Positions 43,359 to 54,539 of a DNA stretch of 64,000 bases are shown piece by piece. Within the stretch, counting starts at the first letter, position 1. Each line of letters starts with the position of its first letter. The notes under the pieces are model-generated. The model was not told the origin of the DNA. It searched no databases and saw only the letters and a list, made by a program, of their open reading frames with translations. Made by a program: the position numbers and the translations under genes. Where the stretch lies: positions 1 to 64,000 of the forward strand of contig BDSL01000053.1 in the NCBI GenBank assembly GCA_003116995.1. The letters are read 5' to 3'. The stretch comes from Yamagishiella unicocca. Taxonomy: Eukaryota; Chlorophyta; Chlorophyceae; Chlamydomonadales; Volvocaceae.

Positions 43359-44921
43359 CTCGGCTTGGTGGCTGCGTGAAGGACGCTGGAGATGCCGCCA
43401 ACGCCGCCTGCACTACTTGGCTGACGATACCGAGCTCATGAGCACGGGCGGCTTCATGCATGGGCGCCTGAGCGGCGGCAACGACCAATTGAGGGCCACG
43501 GCCTTCCACTGACAAGCGGCCAGCGGCCTGGCGCCCCCTCCCGCCGCCGCGATGCGACCTCCCACGCAACCCTGCGGCCACGCCCACGAGTTGACTGCTC
43601 ATCACCAGCAGCAGTTGATGGCTCACCAGCCGCATCACCGTCAGCGGCAGCTCCGCTAATGGAAGTGGGTGCCGGGGCTTGGGCTCCGGCGGCTTGGGCA
43701 TTGGCGCCGGTGGCTTGGGCTCCAGCGCCGGTGGCTTGGGCTCGCTCCAGCACCGGTGGCTTGGGCTCCAGCACCGGCGGCTTGGCCTCCAGCACCGGCG
43801 GCTTGGCCTCCAGCACCGGCGGCTTGGCCTCCAGCACCGGTGGCTTGGGCTCCAGCACCGGTGGCTTGGGCTCCAGCGCCGGTGGCTTGGACTCCAGCGC
43901 CGGTGGCTTGGCCTCCAGCACCGGCGGCTTGGGCGCCTGCGCCTCCAGTGACTGCAGTAGCCATGGCAGCGACCGTGGGGTTGTTGGCGGTGGCGGTGGA
44001 AGCAGCAGCGATCAAGGCCACGACAGTTGTTCTTGTTGTAACGGTTACAGTGGGTTCGAGACCAAGAGGTAGAACCATCGGGCACGACAGTGTTGAGGTC
44101 CAGGGAGATGTCGGCGATCGTGGCGGCGGCGGCGGCGGCAATGGGGCCAGCATTCGTCATGGAGGCGGCGCTGGTGGCCAGTGTGGTATCGGTTACAGGC
44201 CGCTGAACATGAGCTTCTGCTGCTGTGCGAACACACACCGTGAATGCCCGGAAAATACGACAGCTGCACCACGGTAGGCTGGAGGCATGAATGACAACTG
44301 TGGTTTGGCCGCCGATGGTTTCAGAACATGGCCGCCCTCACAGGATTTTGCAGCAGCCCGCTCTACCACACCGCCGATGCATGTGAGGCTGCAGAAGCGG
44401 AACACCACAGTTCAGCTCCCCTGCAACTGGAGGCGCTCAACCACTATACTTGCACACGGTACATCAGGGAGACAAGACAAGCACGCTTTGCTACGCCTTT
44501 CATAACCATTCACATGCAAATTTTTAAAGACTCTTGCGTCAACAAATATACTTCACGATATCCAAGGAATGCGTCTTCCCGCTATTCCCTTGTAACTCGT
44601 CATGAAATGCGGCGCGTTTTTCATTAGCCTTCATAGCTCGCTGCAAGCTCCATCTGGCTATTTTTAGAATTACAAGACACAAAGGATTGAGAAAGAAAGA
44701 TTCTCTCACACATCGTCCAAGCACGTCACTCGCAAGTTCCCCCTAGCGTGCCGCCACCTGGGTTGACAATATGTCTTCCGGCACGGAAACCAAGGGACAA
44801 CATGAGGGCTTGCACGTATACCCTTTAATCCTGCCTGTTGCAAGGGTTATTGCGGTATTACTGCGCCATCGTTTACATCAGCGGTTGGGCGAGGAGACGA
44901 GTCGCAGCGTGCGAGCGCGCC
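43359..44921. repeat. Dispersed repeat, copy B (1.56 kb)
   Basis: Direct copy of 30485-32721. Its 21-bp array (43674-43931) is 14 units shorter, and the 390-bp segment found in copy A is missing, leaving a clean join at 44443/44444. The same outer limits in both copies suggest a defined element. Confidence 0.9.
44027..44082 (-). mobile_element. 56-bp micro-insertion inside repeat copy B
   Basis: Identical in sequence and target duplication (44019-44026, 44083-44090) to the one at 31447-31502. The insertion therefore predates the duplication of the larger repeat. Confidence 0.65.
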
Positions 44922-47075
44922 GGAGCGCGCCACGCGCCTGAGGGAGGTTATCGCGTAGATTATCGACGTTCTCCTGTCGACGTTCTACCTTCCCGCATCT
45001 AACAGCCTTTAGCCTCCTTAACGACCGGTGTACGTAATGCCAGTGCGCTTCAACCTTGCAGACTTACATTGCCTGCCATTACCTCGTAGCTTTAGTAGCT
45101 GCGCTCAGTTGAAAGGCAGCTGCCTGTAGCAGTTGGGGAGCTGCCCCCACAACGACCCACGCGCGTCTACAATAGGCAGCCGCAGGTGCAATACGCTGCA
45201 AGGAACGCACGTTTCATCGGAGGACACCTGTAGTCAATAGCACCCGCGAGGCAGCTTGACCGCCCTTACATGTGCATGCCAGAGTTCACCAGCCCGATTA
45301 TCGAGTCCCGAGAAGCCACGAAATCATTTTGTTGGTGCAACGCTAGCGTTGCAGGCGCGTCCACGACACACGTGCATCCCGACCTCCTGTCCTCACCTTT
45401 CATCGTGGTTCTTGGCCTCATGCCCCTCTTACCACTACAAGTGCCCACGCGGCGCAAGTGCCCTCTCTGTTCTGTGATTACGTCACTATCGATTGGTACT
45501 CGACATACCCGGCTTTGCTCGACCTGGCTCGACCTCGGGAGTGGCGGTCAAAAAGGCAGACCGGCAGAGTCACAGCTCGCAGTCAGCAGCTTGCGTGCAC
45601 GTATGCGCCGCAGATGATGGCGCATGATTTGTACGATGCTGATCAGGGATTTAGGCTGTATAATAGGTAGCACAGCCGGTCGTTGTCCGGTCAGGTCGGT
45701 AATCCCAGGCCTCATGGACTGGCCGCAGGCCGAACCAGCGAGGCAGCCCTCCTGAGCCTTAGTGCTCGCTCGCTTACTGCGGAGGTGGGGTGGAGGTGGG
45801 GTAGGGATGAAAGCGCTCCCTCCGCCTCGCCTTACCCCCGCCGGCTCTCTAGCGGCAAACACCACAGGACACCATTGGAGACGGTGGCCTGTCAGCTCAG
45901 GGGAAGAGCGAGCATTACCGAGCAGGCAGGGGTGCCCTGCTCGCATACCGGACTGCTAGTGAGCAGCTGAGCTATGGGCGCATGGGAGGCTCTGCCATGT
46001 TCCGGTTGCTTGCCCGGTTAGGGGAGCAAACTATGACGCTATGCAATCATTTAATCCTGGACCCGGGGCAGACGCCGAGGCCCAGAGAGTAATGCCCGTC
46101 TTCTGAGGCGGTGACAGAAGTCTGGCATTCCAGTGCCTCGCGGCTCTCAAGTGTAATCGCATGGTTTGGTGGCAGTGGTGTGCTTCTTCCCCTCATCCTC
46201 CACCCTTGCTTACTAATGAGCTGCGTAGCAGTCACTCGGTGGCAACAAGGCAGACCTGGACAACGCCGAGTCCGCAACCCTGAGTGCTTTACGATGTGCC
46301 GGTACGGCGTTTTGGACAAGGAGTCGACGGAGATCTGCCCGAGCGAGCACCGGCATGTGTTGGAGGGTGTGGGTCCCCTGATCATGTGTGGGTCGGCGGG
46401 TCGACGGGCGTGGTTGGGAGTATTCCCTGGGGATTTTCGAATGAGCGGTGTCGTACAGGAAGTCCCGCTCGGGGATTGGATGGCGCGTGGCCAAAGGAGA
46501 CACGCAAATGTCGTCCTTTTTTGAGATGGGACGAACGGATGCGCGTTATCTTACTCGACAGCTTGCCAATCAGCATAAACTTTGACACTGGATTAAGTGG
46601 TTAATATATTTACCAAAAAGGCAAGGGTAACTGGGCGCAGCTGCGGGAACTCCTCCGCACCGCTTTCGCTAGCTTGTGGTAGCAGCAGTGGTATCCGCCA
46701 AGTCGCATTACCTGTATCAGCCCTGGTCTTGAGGCTCGATAATGTTTCGGCGACGAAAGGAGCCAGAGGTGCGGGCGGAGTGATCGATGACGAGTCACAG
46801 CCGACTGTCCTCGTGCACCGATCTTATTACCCACACTGGATCTGTTATCGTGTAGTATAGGGTGTTCCCCCCCGAGTAAATGATTACTGACGGCCATGCC
46901 TGTGAGCTGTCAGCGACTGTGCATCGCTTCTAGAGCGTCCCTATACACGACGGAGCCTTTCTCACGCCACGATGCCAGTGCCGGTGGCGACTAGGTTGAC
47001 GGTACTCATGCTTCCCAGCCCAATTAAGCTCAGAGGAGCTGATTGCGCCCTGCCCGACCATGCAATTGCGTCCAG
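44922..47075. other. Repeat-poor region with no recognised gene
   Basis: Frames of up to ~137 codons occur (plus 46111-46524) with no motif and no splice-linked partner. It should contain the 5' exon(s) and promoter of the coiled-coil gene near its right end. A D-arm-like sequence near 45896-45915 does not complete a tRNA. Confidence 0.45.
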
Positions 47076-47580
47076 AACGATGCGCAAGAGCGAGGGATTG
47101 CCTTTTGGAAGACGGAAATGGAGAAGGTGGTAACAGAGAAGAATTCATGGGTCGAAAAATACATGCAGGTAAGGTCTTACTCGGTGTTCAGGCCGGATAC
47201 TCTCTCACATCGCGACCCACACCGCCAGAACCAGTCAGCCCGGCAAGGGTCCGCCTCCTCCCTCCCTCCCCGCCACTCAGCATGCCCAGCCCAAATCGCT
47301 CCGTGTAGGCATCCCCCTATAAACCCTATGCCCGCGCCCTCGCGAACCAGCACCGGCCGTCACTGCGCCCGCGTTCCCCGGTCAAACCGCGCAGGCAGCA
47401 GAAGACAGCGAGATGCTCCGCGCTGAGCTGTTCCTGGTGCAGCGCGAGGCGCAGGCGGCCCGCGCGCAGCTGGAGGTGATGCGCAAGCAGGAGGAGTGCC
47501 GCATGGCGCTGTCGCCGGCGGCGGGCGTGGGGTCCTCTGCAGGCACCCCCCGCTCGGCCTTTGGCGGCGGCGGCAGCACG

Positions 47581-47612
<32 letters not shown>

Positions 47613-50600
47613 CGGTGGCGGTGGCGGTGGCGGTGGCGGCGGCGACTTTGCCAGCCGCTTCGGCCCCTCCGGCTCCTCGTCCACCACCCCCATCAAGGCG
47701 CCCACCCCAACGCTGTACGGCGGCTCGCAGCCGGTCAGCCCGTACAACCGGGCCACGGCAATGCTGGAGGAACAAATTGCCAGCCTCAAGGTGCGGCGGG
47801 GGACGAAGCTGGGCGTGAGAAACACGGCGTCGGCGTCGGCGCCGGCTGCCACGATCTCCCGACCTGTCAGCCCCATCCCTTCCCCGCCATCCCCGCCACT
47901 GACTCCCACCGCCCTGACCCCCTGACCCTCCAACCCCCGGCCGCCTGCTTCCCTCCACAGCGGGACGTGCAGCGGGCCCAGCGGCAGGTGGAGGCCGCTG
48001 AGGCCGCCTCCCACCAGGCTGACATGCGGGTGGCGATACTGCAGGAGCGGCTGGTGGAGTCGGGGAAGGAGACGGAGGCGGCCAGGAGGCAGACGGAGTT
48101 CATGCGGACAACCGCGGAGGCCCACCAGCGGGAGGCGCAGGCGGTGGGTGGCTGCTGGGGGCACGGGGCGGTTGGGAGCTGGCAGCAGCTCTGCGCCCAG
48201 CTGGGGTCAGGGACTTCTCCCAGCCTACCTACCCCGTGTGATCCCCTCATCGACTCGACGAGGCCGAAATCCCATATCCCAAATCCCGAATCCCAAATGC
48301 CAGATCCCAAATCCCAAAATTCAAACCCCAAGGTCTCAAATCCCGAATCCCGAATCCCAAAACCCAAAATCCCCCCACCCCACCGCCCACCCCGCCTCCC
48401 CCCACGCCGCAGCTGCGGGCTGAGGTCATCTCCCAGCGTTCCATCAACGACGAGACCGCCAACGAGACCACCATCATCCTGTCGGAGCTGTCGGCCGCGC
48501 AGCAGCGCTGCGCAAAGCTGGCTGCGGAGCTGTCCAGCAAGGAGCAGATGGTGGGGCTGCTGCAGCTGCAGCTGGGGGACCTGGCGGCGATGGGCACCGG
48601 CGGCAGTGCGCCCGCAGTGGCCGCCAGCAGCAGCGCCGTAGGCCTGGTGGCGTCTGCATCGGCGGCGACGTTAGCACCGGCGGCCACTGCGGCTGCCAGC
48701 GCGGCGCCCCCTAGCGGCTCCGTGTCGCTCTCCTCCTCGGGTTGGGGCCTGGCGCCGGCGGGACGTACGACAGCGAGCATAGCGGCGACCTCCAGTGCCG
48801 CTGGCGGCGTGGTGACGGCGCCGGCGGCGGGGTCGGCGGCGGCGGCGGCGGCGCAGCGCGAGCGGCCGGCGGGTGGCGGCGTGAAAGCCGGCAGCGTTAC
48901 GGAGTGGCCCCCCAGAGGGGTGGACTCACCGCAGGACGGCGGCAAGGTGGGCGCCCGGGGGGCAGGTCGAGGGACACTAGTAGGCGGCCCACCGTTGGGG
49001 TTTGCAGACCCGGGGGGATGATCGGGTCCACTTGCTTACCTGCTGCTACCCCAGACCTTAACAAGTTACAAGTTCCGCACGGAGGTGCGGAGACGTGCGT
49101 TAAAGCCGGGGGTCCATAGACGGTGTTGATGATGCGATTTGATGAACTCTTGACGCCGTGAGCCCTGTGATGTCTTTTCCATCCTTACCGGCACCAAACT
49201 CCCACCACTGGTTTTTTAATAAGGTTAGGTTTCAAATCAATTTATATATTAGAAGTACCGGCCCTTCCTTTCGGGACCTACCCTGCTTTCAGAGCCCCGT
49301 GTTTGGAGGCGGGGCTGCCAGCAGCGGCAGCAACACCAACGGGGGCGGCAACGCCTCCGCAGGCCGGCTGTGGGCCGCTGCCGCCGCCGCCAACTCCATG
49401 GATGCCTCGCCCGCACCCACTGCAGCGCCCCTGCCGTCGGGGACCAGCAGCCTGAGCTTCAGCCCCAACCCCAGCATCGGCATCAGCCCCGAAACCAGCG
49501 AGGCCGCCGACACCACGCCGCCGCCCTCTGCCGCCGCTGCCTTCGCTGCCGGCGGCTCCGGTGCTGCCGGCACCGCTGCAGGGTGCAGGCGGGTGGCTGC
49601 GGCCGAGGCGGGGCCGGTGTTTCAGGAGGCGGCCATGCAGGTGAGGGAGGGAGGCGGGGCGCGGGGGCCAGGGTGGACTGGCTTGGAGGCGAGTTGTGGG
49701 GTTCCCTGGAGCGGGAAGACTGGGGGACTGGGTCCTGATCAGCACAACCACGTGACCACTTGGACGACGCAGCCGCAGCCGCAGGTGGGCCCCGGTGGCG
49801 GCCGCGGCTTCGTGCCTCAACCCGCCGCTCCGCACCCCCGCAGCACCGGGTCCCTGTCTCTGTCCCTGCGGCAGTGACCGCGACCATGACGATGACGTTG
49901 ACCCCTCTTCCGCGCAGGTGGACCTGACGACACCGCTGCAGCACCCGTCAGTGCTGCGGAAGAGCCTGTCCAAGGGATTTGCGGCGGCTACGGCGGCGGC
50001 GGCAGCGGCGGCGGCAGTCGGCTCGGACGCGCCCGCGGCGCCGCCACGCAAGGCAACAGCAGCGGCGGCGGCGGCGGCGGGCAGCGGTTCCTCGCAGGCG
50101 CCACATCGCCAGCACCACAGCCGCCCGTCCAATGTGCCGCAGTTGCCCATCTCCGCAGCTCTACGAGGCGTCGGCAGCGCAGCCGCCGGCGGCGCCGCCG
50201 GGGCTGGCACTGGGACTGGCACTGGCGCCACCATCGGCAAACGGAGCATCGACGAGCAGCCCAAGGCGGATGAGAGCGATGCGCCAGCCGCCAAAAAGAC
50301 GACCCACCACCCGGCAGCGGTGTACCCGGTGACGGACCAGCCGCCAGCTGGCCCCCGGCCGTCGCAGGTCTCGGCTGCAGCCGCCGTCGCCGCCGCCGCC
50401 ACCACCGCCGCTGCCGTCATGGAAAGTAGCACGGCTGATGCCGAGGCTACTGTGACGGCAACAGCAGTGGTGGCGGCTACGGAGGGTGCGAAGCGCTCTG
50501 GCCCTGCTGATGCTGCGGCAGCGCCGGCGGGCGAGGGAGCAGCAGCTGCTGAGGCCCTCCCGGCTGCCGCTGAGGCCGCCGCCGGTGCGGCTGCCGGGGG

Positions 50601-52707
50601 CTCCATTAGCGGCGGAGAGATCGAGCAGGAGCCGCCGGTCGGGGTAGCGAAGGCTAAGGCTGAGTCCGCTGCGGGAGAGCCGGATCTGGCGGCTCCTGTC
50701 GCGGCGGAGCCATGTGCTGCTGTTGCTGCGGCTATGGAACCTGTGGCTGCGGCTGTGTCGTCCCAGCCAGTTGCTGCTACTGCCGATTCGGCGGAACCTA
50801 CTGATGCTTCGGTTGCGACCCCTGCAGTGCTTGATAAGCCAGCTGCTGCCGTACTGGATTTAGCTGCGGCCGTACCGGACCCAGCTGCTGTGGCAGCACC
50901 GGACCCAGCTGCTGCGGCCGTACCGGAGCCACCTGCTGCTGCTGTACCGGAGCCAGCTGCTTCTATTGTGCCGGAGTCAGCTGCTGCGGCCGCACAGGAG
51001 CCAGCTGCTGCGGCCGTACAGGAGCCACCTGCTGCGGCCGTACCGGAGCCAGCTGTTGCGGCCGTACCGGAGCCAGTTACTGCGGCCGTACCGGAGCCAG
51101 TTACTGCGGCCATATCGGAGCCAGTTGCTGCGGCCGTACCGGAGCCAGCTTCGGAGCCTGCTCCTGCTGCGGCTCCGGAGCCAGCTGCTGTGGCCGATCA
51201 TCCTGCCGCCCCTGCCTCTGCACCCGTGCCTGCGGCCGCCGGCAGCGTGACCGCCGCTGAGGCGGAAAGCAGCAGCGTACAGGCCCCGCCGGAAAGCAGC
51301 AGCGTACAGGCCCCGCCGGAGGCTCCGGCAGCAGAGTCCAGGAGGAGCCTGGAGGGCCGGAGGAGCCTGGACGGTCCGCCGGGGGCCGGTGGGCGCAAGG
51401 GGAAGCGCGGGAAGAAGCCCTCGCCCGTGAAGGAGGCGGCAGGTGCCGAGCTGGAGGCGGCTGGTGCCGCACACACACCTGCACAGACCCCGGCCAGCGC
51501 GAGCCCCGCGGTGGCGGCAGTAGCGCAGAAGCTAGCTGCTGCCGCCGCTGCTGCTACTGCCAAGGGTAACTCGGCGGACAAGCCGCGGGGAGGGCCAGCC
51601 GCCGCCACTGCAGCGCCAGCTTCAGCCCCGGCGGCAGGGCCTATGGGCGGCTTCAGGTTTCCGGCGGCTCGTGCGGCAGCAGCGGGGGCCGCAGCGACGG
51701 CACCGGCCCCGGGGCGCGGTAAGGCCCACGGAGCCGCCGCCGCCAGCACCACCGCCAGCGGCTCCGAAGCCACTCCGGCCGCCGCGGCTGTTTCCAGTGC
51801 GGGCGGCGAGGACTCTGCGCCGCACGGGAAGGCGAGCAGCAACGGCAAGGCTGCAGCGGACACCCCGGAGCCGGTGGAGCCGCCCAAGACGGCCGCCAGC
51901 CCTGCCCCCGGCCCCCCGGCTGCTGCTGGCCCCGCGCCCTCCACACCCGGACCACCAGATGAACCAGCGGGCGGCCGGGCGGCTGAGGGCGCCGCCATGA
52001 CCGCGGCTGGAGCCGCCGCCGCCGCCGGCGCTGCGGCCGCACCCGGTCCCTCGTCTGCCAGCCGAGGGGGCGCCGGCAGCACCATGTCGCTCCTGAAGCG
52101 GTTCAACTCGGGGGGGCTGGGCGGCGCAGCGACGCCAGACGCCAGCCGCGCCAGGTCGCCGGCCCCGGCATCAGCTGCGGTCGCTGCCCGTCAGGCCGAC
52201 ACTGCACCGGCGGCAGCTGGCGGCAGCGGCGGCGGAGGCGGCCTGGCCAGCGTCACGGCGGCCGTACGGCGCCTCAGCGGCACCGGCGGCGGCCTCGCAA
52301 CGCCTGCGGCGCAGACCCCGCCAGGCGACGGAGCCAACGGAGCCACCCCAGCCACGGCGGCGGCGGCGGCTGCCGCTGACGGCACCCCCGCCACCAGCAC
52401 GGCGGTGGGGGAGCAGCCCAGGTCGCAGCAACTGACGCCAACTCGCCGTGTGCCCTCCGGGGGCGTCTCGGGCTTGCTCAATAAGTTCAACGGCGTCACT
52501 GGCGGCGGCAGCAGCGGTGGCGGCGGCGGCGGCGGCACCCCCGGCGCCGCTGCCCCTGCAGTCACGTCAGCGGGGGGCAGCGGCGGCGGCGGCAACGCCA
52601 GCGGCGGCGGTTCCGCGCCGGAGTACGGCATGGGCGGCCCCGCGTCCCGTGTGCCCGCCAGCGCCAAGATTGCCGCCATGCGCAGCGCCTACGAGAAGAA
52701 GCCGTGA
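47076..52707 (+). CDS. Coiled-coil protein with long Ala/Pro-rich C-terminal tail, 5' end unresolved
   Basis: Exons 47076-47168, 47395-47790, 47961-48143, 48413-48946, 49293-49640 and 49918-52707 (TGA) all join in phase 0 and give 1447 residues. The first exon has a good acceptor and no suitable ATG, so at least one upstream exon is missing. The N-terminal third is charged helix with heptad character (EMLRAELFLVQREAQAARAQ, RDVQRAQRQVEAAEAASHQ, LSAAQQRCAKLAAELSSKEQ). It is interrupted by a polyglycine run from a GGTGGC hexamer (47583-47640). The remaining ~900 residues are Ala/Pro/Gly-rich, including an ~8-residue VPEPAAAA-type repeat. The end carries two similar short motifs, SLLKRFNSGG and GLLNKFNG, then MRSAYEKKP. 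I do not recognise the family. A cytoskeletal or centriole/flagellar scaffold is possible but only a guess. Confidence 0.75.
50880..51170 (+). repeat. In-frame 24-bp repeat (VPEPxxAA)
   Basis: About eleven units of gccgtaccggagccagctgc with codon-level variation lie inside the last exon of the coiled-coil gene. They keep the frame. Confidence 0.85.
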
Positions 52708-54539
52708 GGGGGCGGGAGGGGCAGTTGGGGCGGCTAGGCCGCGTGGGGGTGGTGGCGGTGGCGGTGACTGTCAGGCGCTTGCGTTGTATGCGGCGGTTTC
52801 GGAGGTTGATCTCGGGGAGGTTTTGTTGCGGCGATTTTTGCGGCTGGTCCGGTCGTGATGGTGGTGGTGGTGGTGGTCGTGTCGTCTCTTCGCGCGAGCC
52901 GAGGTCCTGGTGACTTGCAGGTTTTTCGAGCTGGGCTGCGGCACCAGCACCCACAGATGGTGACGCCGGCGCAGCGCTAGTGCTGTGTGGCATGTGCCTG
53001 TGTACGGCATTAGCATATTGTACGGCATTATCATATTATTTACGTGTGCGGAGCGGAGGCGGCTGTGCGTGGCACGGCGGGTTAGGAGGACAGTTGTCGT
53101 CAGGTTGCAGTGATCAGCAACACATCACGAATCGTAGGACGCAGTCAGAGTGTCTGCTGGTAGGATTAGGTGGTGATTGCGCCCAAACGAGGGCGAAGGT
53201 CGCCCTCGGGCGGGTGGCATAAAACCCGGTTACGCGACATGGATAGGATAGCTGGGGGCCCCCGGGGGCGGGGCGGCCCGCGACGTGGGGCGCAACCGTG
53301 CGTGCGTGTGGTTCCCGGGCCATGGGCTGTGATCACGCGGCAAGCCAAGCCGACGCTGGCGGTGCAAGATCCGTGTGGGGCGAGCGTCCGGCAGCCGCTG
53401 CGTCGGTGGGGACGAGCGAGCTGAACCTGGCGAACAAGGCGGTGGGGCTGTCCCGGCAGCTGAGCCCCAGCCAAACAACGGTGGCGTCGTGTTTCACTGT
53501 CCGCCTGGGTAAGGAGCGCTGGAATGCAGCCAGAGGTGACATGTTGCGATCATTTGTGCAGCGCGGTAAGCCGGAAGGTAGGCAGGTAGGTAGGAAGGAA
53601 GGATCGGCGAACCGGATTTTGCGAAACTGCCGGCGGCCGTGATCAGACACATGAGTAGATCGGGCTTGTGGCATGAACGAGACGTGAAGGCGTGGGTGGC
53701 CGGTGGGGGGGGTTGTGATGCGGTTACCGAGAGTATAAAAAGGCTTAGCTAGTGATGGATTAACGTTTTCTGGCAGTGGCAGGGGCGGCACTTATAGCAG
53801 GCTGGACCAACAGGCGCGAAATGCGAGGACCGTGAGAAGGGGGGATGAGGATGCACGCCTGCCTGGCGGGACTGCAAGTCGGCAACACGCTCCTTCTGGA
53901 GCGAGGGAGGAACTTAGAAGTGTAGCCCTTTGGTGAGTTAAGATTAAGATCGTTCCAGGTGTCGTGCTCGCCCGTGGGGATGTTGCTGCCAAGCGGCACG
54001 GTGTGCATGGGCGCGGGCGCTCGAGGAGAGCTAGCTGAATGATCTGGTACGACGCCTTCGACGGAAGCTGGTACTTGGGTCCTGAAATATTACATCCAAC
54101 CTGGGTGCAGGAGAGTCTGGAGGGATGTACGTGCAACATGACGCCGCGACAACTTCACATGTGCAGCACTCGTGTGAATAAGCCTTCCCTGTGAACTTCC
54201 GCTTCGGCCAACTAAACCTGAGCTCCGATGACGAACCTTGATAGGCCCCATGCCGTATGTGAGAATACGAATTCTATATTTTGGTGTCTAGCTTTGTCAG
54301 AAAAGCCTACAATAATGCGTCGGCGGCTGTCGACTCCACTTCCGACGTACCCGCGACCAAAACGGCGACAAAGGATCTTCACTTCAATGCACACATCGCA
54401 AAATATAATTGATATTATCAATGTATTAAACTTTGACCTTCCTAACTGCGGGTGGCTCCTGGAGGCGGAGTTGTAACTGAACACAGGCGGACTGGCCAGA
54501 AGGAGGCGTTCCGAGGAGCGGAGGCACCGCCAATAAGCA
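52708..54539. other. Intergenic region between the coiled-coil gene and the phosphatase
   Basis: Holds the 3'UTR of the upstream gene and one family-2 dispersed repeat. No TGTAA lies close behind the stop codon. Only short overlapping frames are present. Confidence 0.5.
53216..53242 (+). repeat. Dispersed repeat, family 2
   Basis: GGCATAAAACCCGGTTACGC followed by GACATGG. It lies 3' of the coiled-coil gene, outside any modelled intron. Confidence 0.65.

Noticed and set aside
45880..45965. tRNA-like sequence with a D-arm (GCTCAGGGGAAGAGC)
   Set aside because: The anticodon stem does not pair and no T-arm with TTCGA or acceptor stem can be formed.
49278..51113. 611-codon minus-strand Ala/Thr-rich frame
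   Set aside because: It is antisense to phase-consistent coding exons of the coiled-coil gene and exists only because of GC-rich Ala codons.
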